In this document: piece after piece, positions 8,969 through 16,745 of the stretch | How positions within the stretch are numbered: position 1 is the first letter of the stretch | Layout of the letters: the number at the start of each line of letters is the position of its first letter | DNA from: Bacillota bacterium | Lineage (GTDB): Bacteria; Bacillota; Dethiobacteria; DTU022 | Length of the DNA: 64,000 nucleotides | Reading direction: 5' to 3' | Assembly (NCBI GenBank): GCA_030611385.1 | Contig: JAUWPV010000006.1 | Span: forward strand, 22,672-86,671 | Program-made: the position numbers and the translations under genes | Notes under the pieces: model-generated | What the model was told of the DNA's origin: nothing | The model's input: only the letters and a program-made list of their open reading frames with translations | Databases searched by the model: none

Positions 8969-10023
8969 GTCTGGAACGCAGTTTTGGTTTGCAGTGGCGC
9001 CTGGCGGTCATATTATTGGCCGTCGGCGCCGGAAGTTCTCTGGCGGCATTGGCTGTCTATTGGATAGGAGTTTACTTTGGTTTATCGCTACCGATCAGTT
9101 TCGGATTGGGTCTTGGTGCCGGCATTTTAATTGGCTTGACTGGAGCGGTTATCGGTTCAATGATAACCCGCTCGGCCAAGCTACGGCTGTGGGAAGCTGG
9201 TCGAATGGCCAGTCGTATTGCCCGTGGTGACTACGGGGCTCGTCTTGTAACCGGTCCAGACGATGAAGTCGGCTGGCTCGAGGAGCAGCTGAACCAGATG
9301 GCCGGTCAACTGGAAACCGCGGTTGGCTCATTGCGGGAATTGGCCGAACAGAATCGGCGCCTCGGAGAGGAAGCAGGGCGCGGCGCCGCCTTGGAAGAGC
9401 GGATGCGCCTGGCTCGCGATCTTCATGACACGGTTAATCAGCAGCTCTTTGTGCTGGCTATGCGTACTGCTGCGGTGAAGCGCCGCCTGGAACAGCTGGG
9501 AGGCAAAGCAGCTTCTCTGGCGCCTGAAATGAATAGCCTTGAAGAGTTAGCCAGCCAGGCCCATAATCAGATCCGTGAGTTGATCCTACAGATCCGGCTG
9601 GTTGCCCTTGAAAAAGAGGGTCTGGGTGCTGCCTTGAAAGATTACCTGAAAAACGTGGCAGAGCGAGAAGACTGGAGCGTAACTGATCGTGTCGAGCTGT
9701 CGGTTCGTCCCGACGATCAAATTGGGGAAAATCTCTTCCGTATAGCCCAGGAGGCGCTGAATAATATATGCAAACATGCAGCGGCAAAAAATGTTGAAGT
9801 TAAGCTTATTCAGGATAAGAATAATATCCGACTGAGTATTTCGGATGATGGGGCCGGTTTTGATCTTAAAAGTCCGATTAGGCCGACAGCTGTAGGCCTT
9901 TCCGGTATTCATGAACGGGCTGCAGCTATCGGTGGCCGGGTTGATGTTAATAGCTCCCCTGGCCGGGGGACGGAGTTCACCGTGTTAGTTTCGCTTAAGT
10001 GCGAAGGGAGCGTATATAAATGA
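8965..10023 (+). CDS. Sensor histidine kinase, LiaS/NarL-type
   Basis: A 352-residue kinase. Two N-terminal transmembrane helices (about residues 10-32 and 38-62) lead into a HAMP linker (RMASRIARGDYGARL...). The HisKA_3 dimerisation domain carries the phospho-accepting histidine in LARDLHDTVNQQLF, and the C-terminal HATPase domain has AQEALNNICKHA and DDGAGFD. The extracytoplasmic loop is almost absent, as in intramembrane-sensing kinases that respond to cell-wall stress through a partner membrane protein, here the LiaF-like neighbour. The GTG start at 8965 overlaps the preceding stop, and its own stop overlaps the regulator start (ATGA), indicating translational coupling. Confidence 0.88.
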   Translation: MSLERSFGLQWRLAVILLAVGAGSSLAALAVYWIGVYFGLSLPISFGLGLGAGILIGLTGAVIGSMITRSAKLRLWEAGRMASRIARGDYGARLVTGPDDEVGWLEEQLNQMAGQLETAVGSLRELAEQNRRLGEEAGRGAALEERMRLARDLHDTVNQQLFVLAMRTAAVKRRLEQLGGKAASLAPEMNSLEELASQAHNQIRELILQIRLVALEKEGLGAALKDYLKNVAEREDWSVTDRVELSVRPDDQIGENLFRIAQEALNNICKHAAAKNVEVKLIQDKNNIRLSISDDGAGFDLKSPIRPTAVGLSGIHERAAAIGGRVDVNSSPGRGTEFTVLVSLKCEGSVYK

Positions 10024-10652
10024 TCTCAGTTTTGCTGGTTGATGATCATGCCATGGTTCGCGAAGGGTTGAAATATTATCTTGAAACTGAGGCTGATATT
10101 GAAGTAGTCGGGGAAGCGGGTAATGGTAAAGCTGCTGCCGAGTTGGCTGCAAATTTACAGCCTGATGTTATCCTCATGGATTTGATCATGCCTGATGTGG
10201 ATGGAGTCGAGGGAACCAGGTTCTGTCTTGCGGCCAGCCCTGTTTCGAAAGTGATCGTTTTGACCAGCAAACCTGAAGACGATATGGTCTTGCCGGCGGT
10301 CAGGGCAGGCGCGCTTTCCTACCTGCTTAAAGATGTTTCAGCGGCAGATCTTTCCATTGCTATTCGTGATGCTGCTGCCGGAAAGCCGAGGCTTCACCCG
10401 ATGGCGGTGGCGCGGATGCTGCAGGAAGTGAGCAGCGGAAAGAAAGATCAGAATAAACAGGATCAAATCAGTCCACGGGAAATGGAAGTGCTGCAGCTGA
10501 TTGCCCACGGTCTTGGCAATAAAGAGATAAGTGCACAGCTCTTCATCAGTGAGCGGACGGTTAAAACCCATGTTACCCACCTTCTTGAAAAATTAAGCCT
10601 GCGCGATCGTACCCAGCTGGCAATCTATGCCCTTCAGAAAAAGCTTGTTTAA
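10020..10652 (+). CDS. Response regulator, LuxR/NarL family
   Basis: A 210-residue cytoplasmic regulator. The receiver domain (residues 1-120) has the acidic pair VDDHAMVREG, the phospho-acceptor Asp in VILMDLIMPD and the conserved lysine in YLLKDVS. The C-terminal LuxR helix-turn-helix (ISPREMEVLQLIAHGLGNKEIS...SERTVKTHVTHLLEKL) binds DNA. It is paired with the upstream kinase by a four-base overlap. Its targets are unknown; by analogy with LiaR they would include this operon. Confidence 0.9.
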   Translation: MISVLLVDDHAMVREGLKYYLETEADIEVVGEAGNGKAAAELAANLQPDVILMDLIMPDVDGVEGTRFCLAASPVSKVIVLTSKPEDDMVLPAVRAGALSYLLKDVSAADLSIAIRDAAAGKPRLHPMAVARMLQEVSSGKKDQNKQDQISPREMEVLQLIAHGLGNKEISAQLFISERTVKTHVTHLLEKLSLRDRTQLAIYALQKKLV

Positions 10653-10773
10653 TCTATTTTTATTTGAACCTTATCATGATGGGATTGGTCTACCTGATAT
10701 GGTGTATAATCATGTTCAGATTGTTGCGACGTAGTTATGCTGCCGATATATGTAACCAGTGGGAGAGGGGCCT

Positions 10774-11487
10774 TTGGATAAGCTGAAATTGATCAAACAA
10801 GAGCTAAATAATCACGCTGATGTTGAGAAGGCTGCATCGTCAGCAAAATATTTTCAGGTGTTCCCTGGCGGTTATGGCGAAGGAGACCGTTTTATCGGAG
10901 TTACCGTACCCAATCAGCACCGGATTGCCCGCGAGTATTACCGCTCAATTTCTTTTAGAGAGCTTGAAGATTTAATTCGCGATCCTGTTCACGAATGCCG
11001 GCTCACGGCCATCTTAATCCTGGTTTTGAAATTCGAGAAAGCAAAAACAGAAACCGAAAAGCAGTCTGTAGTTGATTATTACCTGGGTAATATTGATTAC
11101 ATCAACAACTGGGATCTGGTCGATTCTTCCGCTCATAAAATAGTCGGGGCTTACTTGTTCAACAAAGACAGGAACCTGCTTTTCAATCTGGCCCGCTCCG
11201 GGGAACTCTGGCAGCAGAGAATAGCTGTTATAGCAACCTTTTACTTCATCCGGAATGGTGATTTTACAGATTCCCTGGAGATAGCCAGGCTGCTGCTCAA
11301 CCACGAACATGATTTGATACACAAGGCGGTCGGTTGGATGCTCCGGGAGGTCGGTAACCGGGGTTTTGCAACAGAATACAACTTCCTGAAGAAACACTAT
11401 CAAATCATGCCCCGGACGATGCTCCGTTACGCAATTGAAAAATTTGATCCTGTTCTGCGCAAGAAGTTTTTAGCAGGGCAGGTTTAG
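10774..11487 (+). CDS. AlkD-like DNA alkylation repair protein
   Basis: A 237-residue all-helical HEAT-repeat-type protein. AlkD-family DNA glycosylases remove positively charged alkylated bases (3-methyladenine, 7-methylguanine). Recognisable segments are FIGVTVPNQHRIAREYY, the INNWDLVDSSAHKIVGAYL motif with the conserved Trp-Asp-x-x-Asp core, and LIHKAVGWMLREVGNR. The TTG at 10774 is preferred over the in-frame GTG at 10759 because GGGAGAGGGG (10761-10770) lies between them. It is a single-gene unit between the Lia operon and the LCP gene. Confidence 0.85.
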   Translation: MDKLKLIKQELNNHADVEKAASSAKYFQVFPGGYGEGDRFIGVTVPNQHRIAREYYRSISFRELEDLIRDPVHECRLTAILILVLKFEKAKTETEKQSVVDYYLGNIDYINNWDLVDSSAHKIVGAYLFNKDRNLLFNLARSGELWQQRIAVIATFYFIRNGDFTDSLEIARLLLNHEHDLIHKAVGWMLREVGNRGFATEYNFLKKHYQIMPRTMLRYAIEKFDPVLRKKFLAGQV

Positions 11488-11506
11488 GCATCTTCACTTG
11501 CTGCAG

Positions 11507-11537
11507 TTGCCTGAAGAACGGAAAGTATATATATAAT
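11507..11537 (+). promoter_or_regulatory. Predicted promoter for the LCP gene
   Basis: TTGCCT (11507-11512) and TATAAT (11532-11537) with a 19-base spacer, in the 92-base gap before the LCP start. The spacer is longer than ideal, so this is tentative. Confidence 0.35.
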
Positions 11538-11579
11538 GGTTGGTGGTATTTTTGTTTATATTGAAAGGGAAACTATGAA

Positions 11580-12767
11580 ATGAGTAAGGTAAAAAAGAGA
11601 AAAGGTCTCCGGTTTAGCACAAAATTATTGCTGCTGATAATGACAGTGCTGGTTATGATGGCAGTTCTGGTTACTTTCTTCCCGACGCTGTTGTTTTATT
11701 CGCCAGCCAGTCAGACCGTTAACGGACAGGCAGGTCCGCCTACCGCTGGAACGGTTAATGTCGCCCTGCTCGGCTTCGATCGTACCGCGGCACGTGATCA
11801 GCAGTACGATCTATATCGGCCGGATACAATTATAGTCGCTTCAATAAATTTTCATACCGCCCAGGTTTCAATGGTCAATATCCCCCGGGACAGCTATGTG
11901 CGGGTTAATGGAGCGGCTATTTATGACAAGATCAATCATTCCTACATGTATGGTTACTATCGGACCGCCGAAGGGGAAGATCAACATGCCGGCGGCATAA
12001 AGACTACTCTTCTGACCATCCAGGATTTTTTAGGCGGAGTACCAATCCATGGTTTCATGAAGATAGACATGGACGGAGCCGCGGCGATTATCGATGCTAT
12101 CGGGGGAGTCTATTATAATGTCGAAGAGGAACTGCGCGCTGATTATGGTCGGGGCAGTGTGCAGATTGAAAAAGGTGATCAGCTTCTTGATGGCAATAAA
12201 TTTTTAGATTTTGTCCGCAACCGGGCCGACTACCTGGGTGGCGAACGCGGAAGAACACAGCGGCAGCAGCAAGTTCTGATCGCCCTGTTCAAACAGTTGA
12301 TCGGTCTGGATGGTCTCTTCAAGATACCCCGTCTTTACAGTGCAGTCAAAGCCAATATCGAAACAGACCTGAATTTTACTCAGATGGCGGCGCTGGCTCT
12401 CTTCGGCCTGCGAGTTGATCCCCCGGAAATCGCCACTGCTGTTTTCAGCGGCGAGAACATGCTTTCGAACCGGGATGGCTTGAACATTTACTACCTGGTG
12501 ATTGACGAAGAAGGGCGAGTCAATATTATTGAGAAGGTTTTTGGGATCACTGTCGAAAAACGCACCCAACCAACCCTACCCGGACCGGTTATACCGGAAC
12601 CGGATCCTGAAGATGAGCCGGAACTCGAACCGGATCTATTGCCGGAACCGGAATCTGAACCATTGCCGGAACCGGAACCTGAATCGGAATCTGAAGTTGA
12701 GCCGGAATCGGACCCAGACCCGGATCCCGAAACTGAACCTGAACCCGAAGCTATTCCGGGAGAATGA
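11580..12767 (+). CDS. LytR-CpsA-Psr (LCP) family cell-wall polymer ligase
   Basis: A 395-residue protein. A basic N-terminus and one transmembrane helix (about residues 15-38) anchor an extracellular LCP domain with GFDRT...[48 protein letters not shown] and [23 protein letters not shown], which carry the conserved Arg/Asp residues for polyprenyl-phosphate binding. LCP enzymes transfer teichoic-acid or capsule-type glycopolymers from lipid carriers to peptidoglycan. The last 58 or so residues are an acidic Pro/Glu/Asp repeat tail, which could span or bind the wall. A direct-repeat copy and the defence island begin 11 bases after the stop. Confidence 0.88.
   Translation: MSKVKKRKGLRFSTKLLLLIMTVLVMMAVLVTFFPTLLFYSPASQTVNGQAGPPTAGTVNVALLGFDRTAARDQQYDLYRPDTIIVASINFHTAQVSMVNIPRDSYVRVNGAAIYDKINHSYMYGYYRTAEGEDQHAGGIKTTLLTIQDFLGGVPIHGFMKIDMDGAAAIIDAIGGVYYNVEEELRADYGRGSVQIEKGDQLLDGNKFLDFVRNRADYLGGERGRTQRQQQVLIALFKQLIGLDGLFKIPRLYSAVKANIETDLNFTQMAALALFGLRVDPPEIATAVFSGENMLSNRDGLNIYYLVIDEEGRVNIIEKVFGITVEKRTQPTLPGPVIPEPDPEDEPELEPDLLPEPESEPLPEPEPESESEVEPESDPDPDPETEPEPEAIPGE
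12592..12764 (+). repeat. Degenerate GAACCGGA-type codon repeat in the LCP tail
   Basis: Repeated Glu-Pro, Asp-Pro and Glu-Ser codons (units such as CCGGAACC GGAA) encode the acidic, proline-rich C-terminal tail. Such simple repeats can change length by slippage. Confidence 0.7.
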
Positions 12768-12777
12768 AGTGTCCTCC

Positions 12778-12831
12778 AGGCAAAGCTCTATTGCTAAATA
12801 TTCTGTTAAATGTTACTGTTGCACTGTAATA
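12778..12831 (+). repeat. 54-bp direct repeat, left copy
   Basis: This 54-base block begins AGGCAAAGCTCTATTGC and recurs at 16604-16657 with one mismatch (C 12824 versus A 16650). Both copies are preceded by GTCCTC (12771-12776 and 16591-16596), with seven extra bases at the right copy. The two copies enclose four A+T-rich genes. No integrase or transposase is present between them. Confidence 0.9.
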
Positions 12832-12891
12832 AAGAATAGACTCTAACAATAATAGGTTTATATAGTACAAAATGTATAGAACAAAAGGTAG

Positions 12892-13721
12892 GTGGAAATC
12901 AATGATGCTTGGGGCTACTGTAAGATGAGTGACGTGGTGCTATTTCAAATAATTCAAACGATTTTCTGGCTTTTGATCGTAGTGATAATAGTTATTGTGT
13001 TTCATCGGGAAATAAAACATTTACTACAATCTTTGAGTAGCCTGCAAGTAGCTGGCGCGACGATTCAGTTAAAGGATAGAAAGGAGACTCTACGGTCTTA
13101 TATTTTACTTGCGGAAACATTGATAGACCTTGTCTCGAGCAACGATCGTATTGAGGAGATTCAAAAGCTGTTGAATCCATCTCAGATTGAGTCTCTGGGT
13201 GTGTTTGCCCTTAAATACACTGATGAGATGGAAGAAAGTGAATGGAACGAAGAATTGTTGAAGAATATCGCCTACTTACTTAGCCGGGCTGGCAGATATA
13301 GACAATCAGTCGCACTATATGAAGCGCTTCTAATGAAACGGCCAGATCATTGGGAACTACTACATCTTAAAGCATTAGCCCTGATGGTCACTAGATTACC
13401 AGAACCCGTAGAAGAGGCCCACAAAATACTTTTGCAGTTGGTGAATCGTTATCCAGAGATTAAGGAAACTCGTTTCAACTACGCGCTCGTCCTATCCATG
13501 TTGAAAAAAGAGGACGATGCCTATAAGGAAATGGCGCGAGCAATCGAAGATGGTTATTTGCCGAAGGGGAAGATCCGCTAGAAGACCCGTTATTCTACCA
13601 CATTAAAGAGAATCGTTCGGATTTGTTTGATCTCCTGCGGAAAAAATTGGACGCTGCGAGGGTGGCAGACATCACCGCCCAACAAGGCCATTCAGCTGAC
13701 GCTCCTAACTCGCGCAATTGA
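12892..13721 (+). pseudogene. Membrane-anchored TPR-like protein, frameshifted near the 3' end
   Basis: The intact part (12892-13581, 229 residues) has one N-terminal transmembrane helix (about residues 17-40), a helical linker, then TPR-like pairs (AYLLSRAGRYRQSVALYEALLMKRPDHWELLHLKALALM...). After DGYLP the frame runs into TAG at 13579. Shifting frame near 13559-13565 (one missing base in the CCG/AAGGGG stretch) continues EGEDPLEDPLFYHIKENRSDLF and 30 more residues to TGA 13719-13721. The function is unknown; such anchored TPR proteins are scaffolds. The start is GTG 12892, or ATG 12925 if the N-terminus is shorter. It is the first gene after the left direct repeat. Confidence 0.6.
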
Positions 13722-13747
13722 TGGCCGGTTTAGTGCGTGAATAAAAT

Positions 13748-14488
13748 ATGACATCAAAAAAAGAACATTACTGTTTCCAACCGCCAGCAGATGAAAATGT
13801 TAAAATCTGGCGATGTATGGATTTCACAAAATACGTTTCTTTGCTGTCATCAGAAACTCTATATTTCTCTCGAAGCGATAGGTTCGGTGACCCTTATGAG
13901 GGTGCAACATCCCACGCGAACACAAGCCTTCGACAAAATGTTTATAAAGACAAACCAATCCCTAAAGAAATGTTAGAAAAATATTCAATATTTGCGGAAT
14001 GGGTCAGACAATGGACATATATTAATTGTTGGCACATGAATGAGTATGAATCAGCTGCAATGTGGAAATTATATGCTCGAATAGATGAAGCCGTAGCCAT
14101 CCAATCAACTTATAGAAAACTGAAAAACTGTTTGTCTAAAAATGTACTTGTTGGTGTAGTCCATTATATTGACTACGAAACCCAGTGGTTGCCTGAAGGT
14201 AATACGAGGTGGCCATTTGTTCATAAAAGAAAATCTTTTGAGCATGAGCGAGAGCTAAGGGCGCTTATTCAAGATATACCATCAAAAGATAAGTTCACGT
14301 TAACCGGTATGTCTAATAATGAAACTGGCAAAACAGTGCCAATTGATCTTAACGGTTTAATAGAAAGTGTTCTTGTTTTTCCAAATTCACCAAAATGGTT
14401 TTCAGGGTTAGTTAAAGAAATTACAAGCAAATATAAATTTAGTTTTGAGGTAAGGTACTCCCTGCTTGCCAAGTCACCAGTTTATTAA
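13748..14488 (+). CDS. DUF2971 family protein
   Basis: A 246-residue soluble protein that is visibly A+T-richer than chromosomal neighbours. It matches the DUF2971 pattern by eye: WRCMDFTKYVSLLSSETLYFSRSDRFGDPYEG (about residues 21-52), then CWHMNEYESAAMWKLYA, then HKRKSFEHERELRAL. The biochemical role of the family is not established; members often turn up in variable regions and defence islands. No clear ribosome site precedes ATG 13748. It lies inside the direct-repeat-bounded segment, consistent with horizontal transfer. Confidence 0.7.
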   Translation: MTSKKEHYCFQPPADENVKIWRCMDFTKYVSLLSSETLYFSRSDRFGDPYEGATSHANTSLRQNVYKDKPIPKEMLEKYSIFAEWVRQWTYINCWHMNEYESAAMWKLYARIDEAVAIQSTYRKLKNCLSKNVLVGVVHYIDYETQWLPEGNTRWPFVHKRKSFEHERELRALIQDIPSKDKFTLTGMSNNETGKTVPIDLNGLIESVLVFPNSPKWFSGLVKEITSKYKFSFEVRYSLLAKSPVY

Positions 14489-14563
14489 TCGGCATTGAGC
14501 ACGACCAGTGCAGATACTTTTCCGTGCAATGCGTTTTAAGTATTAAGCCTGAAATCAAGGAAT

Positions 14564-14665
14564 ATGTGGAAGTTATATGACAGACTATGGCGGGTTAGGG
14601 AAGCGGCGATAGATGAATTTATATTGTCTGGTCAAATTAACAATAAATCAGGAAGTGAAGAATGA
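14564..14665 (+). CDS. Possible 33-residue peptide
   Basis: ATG 14564 follows AAGGA (14556-14560) and runs to TGA 14663-14665, encoding a Trp/Arg-rich helix-like N-terminus and a polar tail. It fills part of a 314-base gap between the DUF2971 and nuclease-like genes. No family is recognised and it may be a decayed gene end. Confidence 0.2.
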   Translation: MWKLYDRLWRVREAAIDEFILSGQINNKSGSEE

Positions 14666-14802
14666 ATTAACAGGTGTGCTAATGTAATGTTGCGTAAAAA
14701 GTGTGCATAGCAAGGCGCTCCACCGGAAAGGTATTGCGCTATGAACTATTGCTGCTGGTGAAATTATTCGTTATCTTGTTTAAGAGAGAGAGATATTACG
14801 AT

Positions 14803-16215
14803 ATGGCACAACGAAGACAAAAAGTACTTCTCATAGGGGCAACTGGCTATCAACGTAACCTAGACGATGTGAGGATCGAATGTTATGACTGGATGAAGGT
14901 ATCCGGCATTAAGAGCATCCGGGATTTTGATACAATCATCATAGATCTTCTTCCTCTTGTATCGCAGGAATTACGAGACACCATCGATTGGGGCAACTTC
15001 TTCAAAAAACTTGATTTTGCCGTGGCAATGGATGTTCTCTGCAATGCCGGTATTTTTATTATCATCGGGGATCCTCGCTTCAATGTAAAATATAATGGAG
15101 CATTTGGAGAGGATGTCGAGGAGACCTTCCTTCACTGGACAGGTATTTCATTTTATTGGAGTTCGGAACCTGGCGACACTGTGAGTTTTGCTGAGGGTCC
15201 TTTTTACTTGGAATATGCTAACTATATTGCGAACCTTGAACAGTGGAAGTATTCATTAGAAGCATGCGAGCTGGATGAGAAGAAAATGTCGGAGTATTTT
15301 AATTTGCTTGTTCTAAAGGAAAAGAGTATGAGCGTTCGTCTTAACAAGAATATCTTTTGTAAAAACCGCTACGAAAATGCCCTTTCCTTCATTATTCGTT
15401 ATGAGCTTGTGGAAAATAAATATAGCCAAACAAAGGCTCGAAAGACATATGGTCCCATGATCTTTCTCCCCGAAGTATCGCTTTCTCACGACGAGGCGGT
15501 CCAGTGTGTATTAGCAGACATCTGTGACATCGAAACAGATCTCCCGGAGCCTGCGTGGGTTGACCAGCTTAACGCTCCTGGTCAGGAAGAGATTGATGAA
15601 AAAATCGTGCACATTAAGGAGCGAATAGGTCTAGAGGTTAAGACTCTTGAGGAAGCAGACGCACAGAAGCAGGAATGTAGGAAATGCTTGAAGTTGCTAT
15701 ATGAACGAGAGTACGCTCTCGAGCTAGTAGTTCGCGACATTCTACGCGAATTAGGCGCAGAGGTTGAGGATCCAACCGAGAACAACAAAGAAGATGGTTG
15801 GGTTGTTGTAAAGGGTGGGGACAAAACGTACGAGGGAGTTATAGAGATAAAGAGTACGCGTTCGGATACGTTCGGTGAAGATGGACGGAAACAGCTTCTC
15901 GACTGGATTGATAGAGGGAGAACCCTTCGTGGTAAAAACTATAAAGGGTTGTTTATTGGAAACAATGCCGTTGACAAACCACCCAATGAAAGAGAGAAAG
16001 CATTTTCCGACAGTTGGGTAAACGCGGCTGAGCTTAGTCAAATCTGTGTTTTCAAGACCGAAGATCTTTACGTATTACATCTTTTGAACTCTAGTGGTAA
16101 ACTTAGTTTAGGGGATCTTTGGAAAAAAATCTTTGAAACTAATGGCATACTTGATATGCAAGAATACATGGAAGCACTTGAGCCAAAAGATATAACGGCC
16201 AAGCATAGTGGCTGA
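14803..16215 (+). CDS. Unknown protein with putative C-terminal PD-(D/E)XK nuclease-like domain
   Basis: ATG 14803 is chosen because GAGAGAGAG lies just upstream; the frame extends 34 codons further without such a site. The 470-residue product has an uncharacterised N-terminal half (KVLLIGATGYQRNLDDVRI...) and a coiled, charged linker (about residues 260-305). In the C-terminal domain, Glu344, Glu348-Ile-Lys350 and a later GRKQLLDWIDRG helix resemble the E-x-K core and Gln-helix of PD-(D/E)XK restriction-type nucleases, with LGAEVEDP as a possible upstream acidic ligand. Proteins of this build occur in defence islands, sometimes as effectors. The nuclease call is inferred from motif shape only. 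Confidence 0.5.
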   Translation: MAQRRQKVLLIGATGYQRNLDDVRIECYDWMKVSGIKSIRDFDTIIIDLLPLVSQELRDTIDWGNFFKKLDFAVAMDVLCNAGIFIIIGDPRFNVKYNGAFGEDVEETFLHWTGISFYWSSEPGDTVSFAEGPFYLEYANYIANLEQWKYSLEACELDEKKMSEYFNLLVLKEKSMSVRLNKNIFCKNRYENALSFIIRYELVENKYSQTKARKTYGPMIFLPEVSLSHDEAVQCVLADICDIETDLPEPAWVDQLNAPGQEEIDEKIVHIKERIGLEVKTLEEADAQKQECRKCLKLLYEREYALELVVRDILRELGAEVEDPTENNKEDGWVVVKGGDKTYEGVIEIKSTRSDTFGEDGRKQLLDWIDRGRTLRGKNYKGLFIGNNAVDKPPNEREKAFSDSWVNAAELSQICVFKTEDLYVLHLLNSSGKLSLGDLWKKIFETNGILDMQEYMEALEPKDITAKHSG

Positions 16216-16287
16216 CGACACAACAACAGCATATGCTATCCATAAACGTCTGCAAATAGCATAAATGTTAACAAGGAGACCTTCATT

Positions 16288-16509
16288 ATGGGAAACTCAT
16301 TCAAGAACCCCTTAGAGAATCCGATGAAATGGGGCGTATATAACGGTCTTGTCTGTGGCCTCTCAGTAGGGTTGGTTTGGACGGTAGTTCACTATCTGTA
16401 GTATGGCAAGTTAACTTACCTAGGCGTTGTATGGGCAGCAATGGGCATCTTAGTTTCTGTGGATATGGGATTTATTGTGTGCCTGTATTACCGAGGAGAA
16501 CGAAAATAA
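16288..16509 (+). pseudogene. Small two-helix membrane protein interrupted by in-frame TAG
   Basis: A strong ribosome site (AAGGAGAC, 16272-16279) precedes ATG 16288. The first 37 codons (through HYL) encode a short polar N-terminus and one transmembrane helix, ending at TAG 16399-16401. The same frame continues without interruption for 35 codons (YGKLTYLGVVWAAMG...) with a second helix and a basic end, stopping at TAA 16507-16509. One base change (TGG to TAG) would explain this, or the TAG might be read through. No family is recognised. It is the last gene before the right direct repeat. Confidence 0.55.
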
Positions 16510-16603
16510 GTTGCTAAACATAAGCCATAAAACTATCAATGCAAATTATTGCCGACATTTATAAAAGTAGCGCTTCATTTACACCCACAAGTCCTCAATC
16601 CCT

Positions 16604-16657
16604 AGGCAAAGCTCTATTGCTAAATATTCTGTTAAATGTTACTGTTGCAATGTAATA
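16604..16657 (+). repeat. 54-bp direct repeat, right copy
   Basis: Matches 12778-12831 except at base 16650. It sits directly upstream of the hsdM promoter region, so the left copy may mark where that promoter region once adjoined the LCP gene. Confidence 0.9.
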
Positions 16658-16658
16658 T

Positions 16659-16689
16659 TATAATCCATGTTTTACATGTTACTGGATTA
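16659..16689 (+). promoter_or_regulatory. Predicted hsdM promoter -10 with overlapping hairpin/operator
   Basis: TATAAT (16659-16664) lies 82 bases before hsdM. Overlapping it are nested inverted repeats: TAATC (16661-16665) with GATTA (16685-16689), and CATGT (16666-16670) with ACATG (16674-16678). A symmetric site over the -10 box would suit a repressor or controller protein, but none is encoded here. The -35 is unclear. Confidence 0.4.
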
Positions 16690-16745
16690 CAGAGTGCATA
16701 ATCTATAGAAAAACAAGTTGCCCGGAAAGGGAAAAGAATAAACAG

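Noticed and set aside
16399..16401. TAG as a pyrrolysine codon
   Set aside because: No methylamine methyltransferase context and no pyl genes in the window; a nonsense mutation is simpler.
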